Origin: Micractinium sp. NFX-FRZ
Taxonomy: Eukaryota > Chlorophyta > Trebouxiophyceae > Chlorellales > Chlorellaceae
NCBI GenBank assembly: GCA_029339195.1
Contig: JAPTJF010000610.1
Coordinates: 1 to 29,217, forward strand
Length of the DNA stretch: 29,217 nt
Reading direction: 5' to 3'
Shown here piece by piece: positions 20,420 to 29,217 of this stretch. A program made the position numbers and the translations under genes. Below the pieces are notes generated by a model. The model was not told where the DNA came from and made no database searches. It saw only the letters and a list, made by a program, of their open reading frames with translations. Numbering within the stretch: the first letter of the stretch is position 1; every line of letters begins with the position of its first letter.

Positions 20420-23400
20420 ATGAAGCGCGCCCTGTTGATGCTGTTGATGGCTCTGGCCACGGCGGGTGAGCCAAGGGAAGGTTGCTAAGAACGTTGCCCA
20501 CGCCCGTTCATGCCTTGGAACGGCTCGGCAGGGCTGGGCAGTGCGTGGCGGGGCGGGGGGGGCGAGTCTTGCCAGGCACGGACTCGTCGTCGTTCGGGTG
20601 GGTGTGGAATATGTCGACGCGTTGGGCCCTTGGACGGTCGCAGTGCGCGCATTAGAGCTCGGTTGCCCTCCCAACCGCCTCCACACGGCTTGCTGTGCTC
20701 TTTGTGGCCCACTGCATGGCATGGATGCAGCCGCCGTGCCCAGCCCGCCTTGCCCCCGCTCTCGCCCTCGCTCCGCCCGCCATGCCCGCCGTGCCTCCCC
20801 AACTCCCTCGTGTCCGTGGGTTACTCTTGCACCGCGCCTCCTCTGCTGCCCCCCTACACAAAACCTGCCCTCGCCCCATGCATGCCCCCTCGGGCATGTC
20901 ACGCTGCTCGGGCATGTCACGCTGCTGCAGCGGGGACCGCCTTGGACTGCCCCAATGACACACAAACCCTAAGCCCCCCCTCTGAACTGCCGTACTCCCC
21001 TCGTGCCACCTCAAGCTGCCATTCTCCCTCTGCCACCGTGCTCTTGCACCCCCCCTTGGACAGAAGGGAGGCAGCCAACCCATCGCACACCCGTCCCGCC
21101 CCTTCGCGCCCACCCCAAAGGGTGCATGATTTGCCCCCACCCCCACCCCCACCCACCCTGCCGTAGGCGCTCTGGCCCGCCAGCTGCATGCGGATGCTGA
21201 GGTGGCTGAGGTGGCAGCAACCTCTGCTGCCGCCGTGGAAGCAGGCCCTGGTGCGGGGGCGGGCGGGTTGGGGTGGCTGGTCAATGAGTGGGCTGGAGCG
21301 GCTGCCTTAGCCTTAGCGCCAGTCCTGCCTGGCCAGGGAGGCGTGGAGGCGGCAGGGGCGCATTGTGACACCTAGTAACGTCTTCTTTAGGGGCCAGGCA
21401 CGCGGCTCAACGGGTGCATGGTAGCCGCCCTGGAAGTTTCCCTAAGAAACCGCGTCATTTTCTCGTGCTCCGTTTCTTGCTTGCCAGCTGGGTGAGAGTT
21501 TGGCAGTGGCGGCTAGCTGCAGCCAGGCGTCTGCCCCGCTTGCCCACTGAACTAGTCTTGCACACCCTTTGTTCCATCCACCTGCCCATTTTAACCAATG
21601 CAGGCAAGTCGGCCGAGGCCCAGGCGGCTGCCTCCGCCACGGGCGAGGAGGTGGCAGTGGACACCAAGGCTTCCGCTGCCGTCTACCCCTGGGGCGCCAG
21701 GGTGAGATGGAGGAGCTGTGCCTGCCCGCCCGCCCGCCTGCCCGTTTGGCCCGCCCTTTGGCCCTTCTGCCTGCCCTGCCGACGTCTGGCCGCCCTCCCG
21801 CCCCTCTCCCTGCCCTGCCACCCGCACTTGTGCCCGCCTGCCTGCCTGCCCGCCCCGCCCCCCGCCCTCTCCCTTTCAGCCCGCCCCGCTGCCCACCCTT
21901 CTTTCGTCCCGCTCGTTTGCCCGCCCTTTAGCCCGCCCTCGTGCCCGCCTGCCATGTGGCACCGTCTTGCACAACCCCGCACACACCTCCTCCCTGCCCT
22001 GCTGCTTCTGGCTGCAGAGCTCTGCCAGCTCCTCTGCCTCCGCTAGCGGCGGGCGCAGCGGCGAGGATGGCGGTGAGCTCGTGTTGAGCTGTGTGTGTGC
22101 GGGTTGAGATGGGCGGAAAGATGTCGTTTCTCGTGTAGGCGGAGAGACTGTGTGCGCGCACGCGCGCACATGTGAAGGCAGTGTGGATGCACATGGGTAG
22201 TGTGCAACAACAGCGACCATGACGGGTGGGAGGCTGGGGTGGCGGGGGTGTAAAATACACACGGGCTGTTGCTGGGAGAGGAGGAGGATGAAGGAGAGTG
22301 TGCTTCTGGGCGTGGTGTGAGAGAAGCAGCCGAGTCGGCCCAGCTCATGCCAGCACAACATACACAGCGCAGGACTCTTCCAGCAGAGATTCTTCCTCTC
22401 ACTACCCTCCCCTCGTCCTGCTCTTCCATGCGGCCCTGTCAAGTTTGTGAAAAACCACCCTGCAACAAACATGAGCTCTGAAGTATGTCCTGCCTCCTCT
22501 CCACCCTCCCCCAGACCACGGCGACTGGTGCAAGGCTCACCCCGACAAGTGCGGCGGCGGCGGCCACGACGACTGGTGCAAGGCTCACCCCGACCAATGC
22601 GGCGGCGACCACGACGACTGGTGCAAGGCTCACCCCGACCAATGCGGCGGCGGCCACGACGACTGGTGCAAGAAGCACCCCGACCAGTGCGGCGGCGGCC
22701 ACGATGACTGGTGCAAGACTCACCCTGACAAGTGCGGCGGCGGCCACGATGACTGGTGCAAGACTCACCCTGACAAGTGCGGCGGCGGCGACCATGACGA
22801 CTGGTGCAAGAAGCACCCCGACCAGTGTGGCCACGACGACTGGTGCAAGAAGCACCCCGACCAGTGTGGCCACGACGACTGGTGCAAGAAGCACCCCGAC
22901 AAGTGCGGCGACCACGGCCACGACCACGGCAAGTGGTGCAAGGCTCACCCCGACAAGTGTGACAAGGACAAGTGGTGCAAGTACCACCCCGATAAGTGTG
23001 TGCCTGAGGAGCCTGCAGCGCCGGGCGCCAAGCCTACTCTCACCATCGAGATTGCGGCCCCCGAGGCGGCTGCTCCGGAGGAGGCGGCTCCGGAGGAGGT
23101 GGGTGGGAAGGGCTGTGCGAGTGAGTTGCTGAGATGGTGGTGGAGAGAGCACTTGAGCAAGCTGCCGCTGTTGCTGCTGAGGTGGAGGAGGTGGGTGGGC
23201 GTGGGTATGCGGGTGGCTGGGTGGATGGGAGGGATCAGGATTGAAGGTGATCAAAGGCGGTCAGTGAGGAGGGCTAGGTTGGGCGGCTCTTTTTTAGCAG
23301 AATCTGGCCCGCTGCACCTCCTATGCCTCATTTAGGTTGGGGCCCAAACACGCAGCCATGCCCTTGACCGTTTTGGAGTGCCGCAGGTGCACTGGCAAGG

Positions 23401-25648
23401 CTCGGAAGTCCTGCAGTCACCCACCGCTTGCTGCCTTGGCCCCCGCCCTTCCCAACCCCCTCCACAGATTCCCGAGTGCGAGGGCGCAGTGCTGGAGACC
23501 TGCTGCCCCCTTCCCGTCCAGTACGACCCGTATGGCAAGTGCGTCACCGCCTGCGAGGTAAGAGAGGGAGGTCGGTAGCCGCGAAGGTGGTGCATTTGGA
23601 ACTACGCCCGGGGCCGGAGGGAGGGGAGGCAGGGTGCTGCCTGATCTGTGCCTGCCCCACCTGTTGGGAAGTGTGTCCCCGTTTTGTGGGGCGAGAAGAG
23701 AGGATGGCTGTGATTTACGAGGTGGGAAGTCCCAGGCCGTGCCTGGGATGGAAGGGGGCAGAGGGATGCATTTGGTGCGTCCTGTCGGTCGGTGAGCGTG
23801 GCGCCCCCTGTCCAGGTAAAGGGAGGGTGGGTTCACGGTGGGAAGGGGGGGAGGAGCCTGGGCGCTCGTTACGCTTCCAATGGCTGAGTCCTCAGGTACC
23901 GATGGCAGGTTGCAACCCTCAGTGGGGCTCCCGAGTGCACCCTGCCATCGGTTGCCGAGAACTCCGCCCTTGAAAGCTCCACATCTCCCACGCTCCATCC
24001 CCCAATCCCCCCCACCACCCCGCCGGTCTTTACCTGCACTAGTACTAAGCAGTGAGACTGGCCACTTTTTCTGGTCAGAGGAGCGTGCATGTGTGGGGGC
24101 AAGGGACAGTACCCCTTGCCCGTGGGACGGTGCACCTTGGGGAGGGAGTGCGTGGGAGCTGGTGCCCCCTCCCACTTTGTCAAGGGCAAGCCGTTTGGTG
24201 GGGGGTAGGGAACAGGAACGTATGTAATGGGGAGAGGAGGGCCAGGTAGGGTGGCTGGCAGCGGGCCTGGGTGAGGTGTTTTGGGTGGGAGGGATTTGGC
24301 ACTCCTCTCCACTGTTAGCCCTCCGCCCGCCCACATCCCTCACGGCACACCCTCACATGCATGCCACCTCCCCTGGCGTCCCCCTGTATGGCAGATCATT
24401 GTACTGGAGAAGGTTCTGGTTCCCGACAAGCACTGGTGGTTCCTGTAAGCATCTGCTGCGCCTGCTGCCGCCGCCGCCTGCACACCCTGCTGCCATGTTG
24501 CTCCCACGGGGATTGCCGCCCGGTGTCGTCCCTGCTGCTGCACAGCTGCTGCCCGCCACGTTCGCAAGGCGCTGCTGCGCCCTGCACTGCTGTTCATGCC
24601 TGCCCCCTCGAGCATGCCCCGTTCCACCCTGCTCATCTGACACTGCTAACTGCCCAGCCCGCCGTCCTGTCCTGACCGCCCAGCCATCAGCTCCCGCCTG
24701 GCACCCCGCCTGGCCATGCGACCTGCCTACCCCTGTGTACCAACAAGGGCTGGGAGGCAGCTCCGCCGGGCTGCCTCACCTGCCCCGCCCTCCCCGGCCG
24801 CCCTGTACCGCTCTTCCCTGCCCCGTTTCTCCGCCTTGCTGCCTCATCTACCACCCGCGCTCCCCGCCGGCCGTGCCCACTCTCCCCTGCCCCCATTGCT
24901 GCAGCAAGAAGGCTGTGGTGACGCCAGTCAAGAAGGAGCTGCACCTCTCCGACTTCCCGCCGCCCACCTACACCGACGGCAAGGTGCGTGCACGAGGCGG
25001 TCAGAGTGTGCAGTCGCTTTGGGCGATTTTAATGGTGTGTGGGGCATGCACAGGTGCACATGGAGTGTTTCGTCGTTTCAGCTCCGGCCGCCCTGCCTGC
25101 GCTACTGGGCAGTGGGCAGGTCGAGGGTGGCGGTGGGAAGAACTCCCGGGGCTGTGCTTAGGAGGAGCGGTGGGTGAAGAGCAGCTGGCGCGCAGGCCCT
25201 TCCGCTGCAGTGCACACGGCATGCTGCTCAACACAACAGTGTTGCGCCGCGCCGCGCTGCTCAAGGCCGTGCTGTGCTGTGCTGTGCTGTGCTGTGCTGT
25301 GCTGTGCTGTGCTGTGCTGTGCTGTGCCGTGCTGTGCTGTGCTCCCTTCCGCCAGGATGCCTGGCCCGCCCTCTGCCGGCCCATGCATCTCTCAGGTCTT
25401 GCCACCCTCCGGCCCCCTCCATTATGGTATCTGCTGTGCAGGACTTCACCTGCGTGTGCCCCACCCCCTGCGAGGTCCCCGAGCCATGCAAGCCCTACCC
25501 TTGCAAGGTGGAGATCCCGACGTGCCCGACCCCCTCCCCCTGCGACCCCGCCACCGGCACCGCCTGCCCGGCGGCCACCGCCGCCTCTTCCCAGGCCAGC
25601 GCTGCCGCCGGCGCTGCCGCCGGCACCTACAAGAAGGGCGGCAAGTGA
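20420..25648 (+). CDS. Gene F: secreted Cys-rich tandem paralog with eleven W-C-K-x-H-P-D-x-C repeats
   Basis: This is the largest paralog, 430 residues. Exons: 20420-20465, 21167-21250, 21604-21701, 22018-22072, 22515-23098, 23468-23557, 24395-24444, 24905-24983, 25442-25648. A signal peptide (MKRALLMLLMALATA) precedes an ALARQLHADAE segment, an Ala/Glu exon and a Ser/Gly exon. The 584-nt exon 5 then encodes eleven units of type HDDWCKKHPDQC with GGG or no spacer (residues 95-256). After it come a Pro/Glu/Ala tail (IEIAAPEAAAPEE), the CC module (290-319, TCCPLPVQYDPYG), LEKVLVPDKHWW, a DFPPPTYTDGK exon and the six-Cys module ending KKGGK. Each unit brings two Cys (C-x6-C), two His, Trp and several Asp, so ligand or metal binding is plausible but unproven. 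The correct frame of exon 5 is set by phase and by homology to exon 5 of E. Overlapping frames and the antisense frame are also open. Confidence 0.88.
20893..20928 (+). repeat. 18-bp tandem duplication in intron 1 of gene F
   Basis: Two adjacent copies of CGGGCATGTCACGCTGCT lie in intron 1, followed by GCAG. Confidence 0.8.
21715..21960 (+). repeat. CCCGCCTGCC low-complexity stretch, intron 3 of gene F
   Basis: Irregular short repeats of GCCCGCCTGCC and GCCCGCCCT type fill most of the intron after the 98-nt exon. They are almost free of A on this strand and open in several frames by composition only. Confidence 0.7.
22515..22999 (+). repeat. Coding minisatellite: eleven 39-45 nt units in gene F exon 5
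   Basis: Tandem in-frame units of 13-15 codons encode D-x-W-C-K-x-H-P-D-[KQ]-C plus 0-4 Gly and His. Central units are near-identical in DNA; two adjacent 39-nt units at about 22828-22905 look the same. The last two (GKWCKAHPDKC, DKWCKYHPDKC) diverge. This points to recent internal expansion by slippage or unequal exchange. Confidence 0.9.
25268..25344 (+). repeat. (TGTGC)n pentanucleotide tract, intron 8 of gene F
   Basis: About 14 copies of TGTGC, nearly uninterrupted, lie between the PPPTYTDG exon and the terminal exon. It is the longest of the three such tracts in the window and sits in the same intron as in gene D. Confidence 0.92.
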
Positions 25649-25992
25649 GCGGGGCGCAGCCCCTGCCAGGCAGCGGCGGGCCGCCCAGCAGCAGCTGCCG
25701 TAGCGATGCACAAGCCTGCACCCTGCAGCACTGGCCTTGCTGACTGCCGCCAGCATACACGGCAAGGTTGATTGCACGTGAGCATGGGGCAACCTCTGCT
25801 GCCCACAGCAGCTGCTGAGCTGGCCAGCTGCCACGCAGCCTGCCCTCACCAAGCAACCGGCAGCGCCCGCAGTTGATCCTGCCCGAATCCCCGAACAGAC
25901 TCCCACAACCCAAGCCCAGGGAGCCCCCCTCAGACACCTATGGAGGCTGGGGAGCGTCCCTCCCTGCCCTGCTGTGCATGAACCTGTTCCCC

Positions 25993-26250
25993 TGCCAAAC
26001 AACCCCGCTGGGCTCATAACCCCCAGCCTTGCATGCACGCGTTCACCCTTTCAACAACCCTGCTGGGCTCATAACCCCCAGCTCTGCATGCATGCGTTTA
26101 CCCTCCCAAACAACCCTGCTGGGCTCATAACCCCCAGCCTTGCATGCACCTCTTCGCCCTCCCCCAGAAACAAAGGCTGGGCTCATAACCCCCTGCTTTG
26201 CATGCACCTGTTCGCCCTCCCAAACAACCCTGCTGGGCCCTGGGCCAGCT
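25993..26250 (+). repeat. 56-bp tandem repeat, five units, gene F 3' flank
   Basis: Units begin GCTGGGCTCATAACCCCC at 26008, 26062, 26118 and 26176, with a degenerate GCTGGGCCC at 26232. The spacing is 54-58 bp. Each contains TTGCATGCAC (once CTGCATGCATGC) and an AAACAACCCTGCTGG junction. None of the other paralog flanks has it. Confidence 0.9.
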
Positions 26251-26304
26251 TTGCACCCCGCCCCCCCTTTTATCCGCCTCCCCTGGTTTCCCCTGATCCG
26301 TCCC
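26245..26304 (+). promoter_or_regulatory. Conserved 3'-flank block, gene F
   Basis: CCAGCTTTGCACCCC is followed by CTGATCCGTCCCAGATG. It matches the gene A block (CTTGATCTGTCCCAGATG) but lies about 650 nt after the stop instead of 300-360. The 56-bp repeat array upstream accounts for most of the shift. Confidence 0.5.
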
Positions 26305-26889
26305 AGATGGCCGTTCCACTGCACACCCGTTGATTCCTCGCCCACCCATCTCCCCCTGATCCTTTCATCCATTCCCTAACCCCGATCCCCTCGCCCACCC
26401 CAGACCAGCCCCCCCTTCCCTCCTCACCCTTACTATCCCCTTTTCCCAACACCTTTATGAACACCCGATACGTCCCGATGTGCAAGCCGCAGCCAGCACT
26501 TGCCTCTCCCCATGTCACACCCTGGACTCTCGCCCTGCCCTCCCCTTCCACACTTTAGATGCCTGATGGCAGGGAATCACCCCGCCCCTACCCACACATC
26601 CCGGTTCATTCTTGCGCGCCGTGCGCCCCGGTTTTCATGGATTTTGATTCTTCGGAACTTGGGTCTTTACGAGGGACCCCTTCATCCCCTGCAACCTTCG
26701 ATTAACAAAGATGCTAGAAAAGAAGATGCAACAAGAGGCGGTCGTTGGGTGCCAGGCTGGATGCCAGGGTGCGGTCACCGATCGGGCAGCGCACACAGCA
26801 TGGATGCAGGCGCGGTGCTGGAATCTCCGTCTACTGTTCGCTGCACACTCGCAGGGGGTGCGGAAAGCCGTAGACTGAACATCCGTTCG

Positions 26890-28803
26890 ATGGGGCGATT
26901 CCTGCTGGCATTGGTGCTCCTGCTGCTGGCATTGGCCACCACAGGTGGGGGCCGAGGCCTGCCCGTGCCCGCCCTGCGCGCCAGGGTTCCGGACGGTGTC
27001 TGCGTGAGCCTGCAGGGGAGGCGCGGGACGCACCGTGCGTGGGGAAGGGACCGCGTTCGCCTTGGACAGCCAGTCAGGCACCCAAGCACGCTCTGCCGTG
27101 CCTGCTTGACTTCTCTGCCACGCCTGCTTGGTGGCCCCGTTCAGAGCTGCACCCTGCCCACGTGCAGCGCCCCTTCCCTCCTCCTCCCTGCCGCACTTCC
27201 CAGGGCATCGCCCTGCCTTCTTACCACAAGCACAACATCCACCACCTGATGTGCTGCCCTCCCTCCATTCTGACCGCGCCCCCATGCCACTCTTCATAGC
27301 AGAGCGGTGCACATGCCGTATGTCCACTCCTTTTGCTCCCCACCAGCATGCCCTTTCTGGTACCCCCTGATAATGCAGGGGGTCTGAATTACTAGCAGCA
27401 TGGCAGGCGAGACAGCCGGCGTGTGCCCTGCGCTCCTTCAACCAAGCTCCTGGCACTGTGTGTCCCTTTTGCAGGCTCGCTGGCCCGTCACCTGCAGCAG
27501 TCTTCCACTGTGACCGACTCCGACGAAGATGTGGCAGCTGGCCCCGGTGGGTGGGCGGGTTGGGCGGGTGGGTGGGCTCTGCTTCCTCCTGTCGTAGGAT
27601 TGCTCCAGAACCGGGCACGCTTCAACCTGACGGGCAGTCCCCTGGCAGTGAACTCTAGCCTGCTGGGTGCAGCGAACCCAGTGTGCCCAACTGATCAGTA
27701 CCTTCCTGGCCGCCTCCTGGCCAGAAGCGGCCTCCATGACAGGCGCAGGCTCAGCAAGACTCTCAGCCCGATATTCAGGAGCCAGTAGCCCTGGAAAGCA
27801 TTACCCCACCCCCACCCCCACCCGCCCCGCCCACTGGGCACCCCCCCCACCCTGGCTCTCAACCCGCAAGCGTCAGCTGCTCTTTCCCCCCAATCCCTGC
27901 GGCTGCTTCCTGAAAGATGGGCACTACCGCCGCTGGGGCATCAGTTGTTGTTTTCATGGATCCGGGTGTCTCCACTTCCCTCCTCCCAGGGGCCCAAGCA
28001 TCTGCCAAGGCGGGGGGCCAGGCCTCCGGGAAGGGAGGGAAAGTGTCTACGGATGCCAAAGCTGACACCGGGCACGGGGTAGCCAAGGTGAGAGGGCGGG
28101 CCTGCCTCCCTATGCGGCCTGCATGCTGGGGCGCCCATCTGCCCGCCTGCATGCACGTCTGCATGCTCGCCCGCCCGCCCGCATTCAGGCAGGCAGGCAG
28201 GCATATGCCCGCGACCGCGCATCTGCCCTGCTGCACCACTTGCATGCCCGTGCCTTGGAGCCCCCACTGCCTTACATTCCTCGCCCATAAACTCCCCAAC
28301 TGACAACTCGCCTGCCTCCCCCTTGCCGGCGCCCCCCTCTGAGGCGAAGTCCCACCCCCTTGCCTCACAGCCCCTGCGTCCTCCCGCTGCAGTCGCGCCC
28401 TGGCTTCATTTCTTGTAGCCCACCTCTCTGACTTGCAAGGCAGCGTTTCCCACTTAAAAATGACCTCCAAGGATGCGTCCCCTTTCTTCCTCTCCCTTCC
28501 TCCCATCGCCACATGCAGAGCTCTGCCAGCGCTGTTGCCCACGCTGGTGGCGGCGGGGGCGGCCAGGAGGGGAAGAAGCAGCAGCAGGCATGTGGGTTGG
28601 GGATGGGGGCTTCCGTCTGCACAGGAAAGAAAACTTCTTTGCCTGCACCTCTTACACATCTCCCAACCTCCCCTCTCACTCAATGCTGCCCAACCCCTGC
28701 CCTCTTCCCGCAGGTGCCGGAGTGCACTGGCGAGGTGCTCAAGTCCTGCTGCCCCTTGCCTGCCAAATGGGACCAACATGGCAAGTTCGCAACCACCTGC
28801 AAG
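26890..28803 (+). CDS. Gene G: secreted Cys-rich tandem paralog, 3' partial
   Basis: This fifth paralog continues beyond the window. Visible exons: 26890-26944, 27475-27546, 27990-28087, 28519-28587, 28714-28803. The signal peptide (MGRFLLALVLLLLALATT) differs from the MKR type of D-F. It is followed by SLARHLQQSS and an acidic TDSDED segment, a 98-nt Gly/Lys/Ala exon, and a short SSASAVAHAGGGGGG exon ending KKQQQ. The CC module (VPECTG, KSCCPLP) follows directly, so the His/Trp-rich exon of E and F is missing. The exon 4 donor is probably GC (CAG then GCATGT), because the only phase-0 GT in reach is weak. The reading frame is open across this 126-bp intron, so retention is also possible. The HPW, PPPxYTDG and six-Cys exons are expected to the right. 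Confidence 0.8.
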
Positions 28804-29217
28804 GTGTGAGCAGGAGGAGATGACAAGGGTTGGAAAGGAAGGGAAGCAAGAGGCAGGGCGGGCCCTTGGTTAGGGGGGACCACCGCCATGGTGGCAAGTT
28901 GGGGCCACGACCCGGAGAGTGGGAGGGGGAGAGGGAGGGGCTGGGGAGGGGGGAAGAGGGAGGGGGAGAGGGCAGAAGTGGGCAGCTGGGCAGCGCCTGC
29001 ACGGTAGGTGGAGCCAAAGGAGGGAGCGGGGGAGGGCAGGGGCTGGCGGTTGAGGGGGTGTTCCAAAGGAGGGGAGCAGAGGGGAGGGGCGTGCACAAGC
29101 GGGTTGTTTGCCTGTGCGGCTGACTGATGGCTGTGGGTCACACTAGTAGATCCAGCTGTCTTTGCACACCACGTTGCACACCAGTCAGGTGTGCATCTGG
29201 AAAGTGCACACCCTCCT
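28804..29217 (+). other. Start of gene G intron, purine-rich, incomplete
   Basis: It begins with a GTGTGAG donor after the CC module and contains a long AGGGGGAG-type purine-rich stretch. No acceptor plus HPW exon of the expected kind is seen before the window ends. Near the end TTGCACACCA-type copies flank an inverted AGGTGTGCA. Confidence 0.55.

Larger units (their letters stand above)
25649..26889 (+). other. Gene F 3' flank and F-G intergenic region
   Basis: No gene is supported. The stretch holds a 56-bp tandem repeat (25993-26250), a CCAGCTTTGCACCCC segment and GATCCGTCCC (26295-26304), then about 580 bp upstream of gene G. I did not find a TGTAA signal here, so the gene F poly(A) site is undefined. 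Confidence 0.55.

Noticed and set aside
22485..23132. 215-residue sense frame rich in Thr/Ala (TGARLTPTSAAAA)
   Set aside because: It is a shifted frame of gene F exon 5. The frame set by splice phase and by homology to gene E gives the W-C-K-x-H-P-D-x-C units.
22439..23254. 271-residue antisense open frame with LVGVLLAPVVVA repeats
   Set aside because: It is the mirror of the W-C-K repeat exon of gene F. The repeat plus high GC keeps all frames open, and the antisense reading has no family resemblance.
24276..25703. 475-residue sense open frame, the longest in the window
   Set aside because: It reads exon 8 of gene F in frame, but then runs through introns and crosses the terminal exon in the wrong frame.
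25001..26038. 345-residue antisense frame, and similar long antisense frames at 20039-20965, 23417-24343 and 26635-27618
   Set aside because: They have no domain, signal or conserved motif. They overlap exons, introns and repeats of + strand genes and follow from the low stop density of GC-rich DNA.
25993..26250. CRISPR-like array
   Set aside because: The whole 56-bp unit repeats, with no unique spacers, and the context is eukaryotic. It is an ordinary tandem repeat.
29162..29215. Inverted TGCACACC / GGTGTGCA segments at the right end
   Set aside because: Short and imperfect, inside an incomplete intron. A hairpin or element cannot be supported.

Overview
The window is nuclear DNA from a GC-rich, intron-rich eukaryote, most likely a green alga (Chlorophyta). 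The grounds are short exons with GT-AG introns and long C-rich pyrimidine tracts, TGTAA-type poly(A) signals downstream of several stop codons, and a plant/green-algal hydroxyproline O-arabinosyltransferase. The class cannot be fixed from the sequence; a Chlorella-like alga would fit. No prokaryotic, viral or organellar genes were seen.

Seven genes lie head to tail on the + strand. Gene A (188-2811, 5' end outside the window), gene D (10574-13514), gene E (15198-18841), gene F (20420-25648) and gene G (26890 to beyond the right end) are tandem paralogs of one secreted cysteine-rich family that I do not recognise. Two unrelated genes sit between A and D: gene B (3938-8215), a Golgi HPAT/GT95 enzyme, and gene C (8508-9997), a small secreted fasciclin (FAS1) protein.

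The paralogs share one plan. It runs: signal peptide; a short polar segment; a variable centre; a 30-residue module with a CC-P-L-P-like core carried on an exon of exactly 90 nt in all five genes; an 'EKV.VP..HPW' exon; an exon ending in a PPP-x-Y-[TS]-D-G motif; and a terminal exon with six Cys in nearly fixed spacing, an Ala/Ser tail and a final GGK or GRK. The centre differs completely between copies. A has His/Asp plus KV-rich repeats, D a Lys/Glu stretch, E a Ser/Ala tract with one W-C-K..H..C unit, F eleven tandem W-C-K-x-H-P-D-x-C units, and G a Gly/Gln/Lys stretch. This looks like a fast-diversifying family of extracellular or cell-wall proteins with interchangeable centres.

HPATs arabinosylate hydroxyproline in secreted proteins, and FAS1 domains are common in wall glycoproteins. 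The cluster therefore reads as a wall or extracellular-matrix neighbourhood, although that link is inferred from position and family knowledge.

The non-coding DNA is busy. Decayed copies of exons lie about 100-140 bp upstream of the intact exon in genes B, D and E. (TGTGC)n tracts occur in introns of A, D and F. A 24-bp palindrome cluster lies between E and F, and a 56-bp tandem repeat follows F. A GATCCGTCCC-type block is conserved downstream of A, D, E and F. Exon coordinates were built by hand from reading frame, splice dinucleotides and comparison between the paralogs; no transcript evidence was available.
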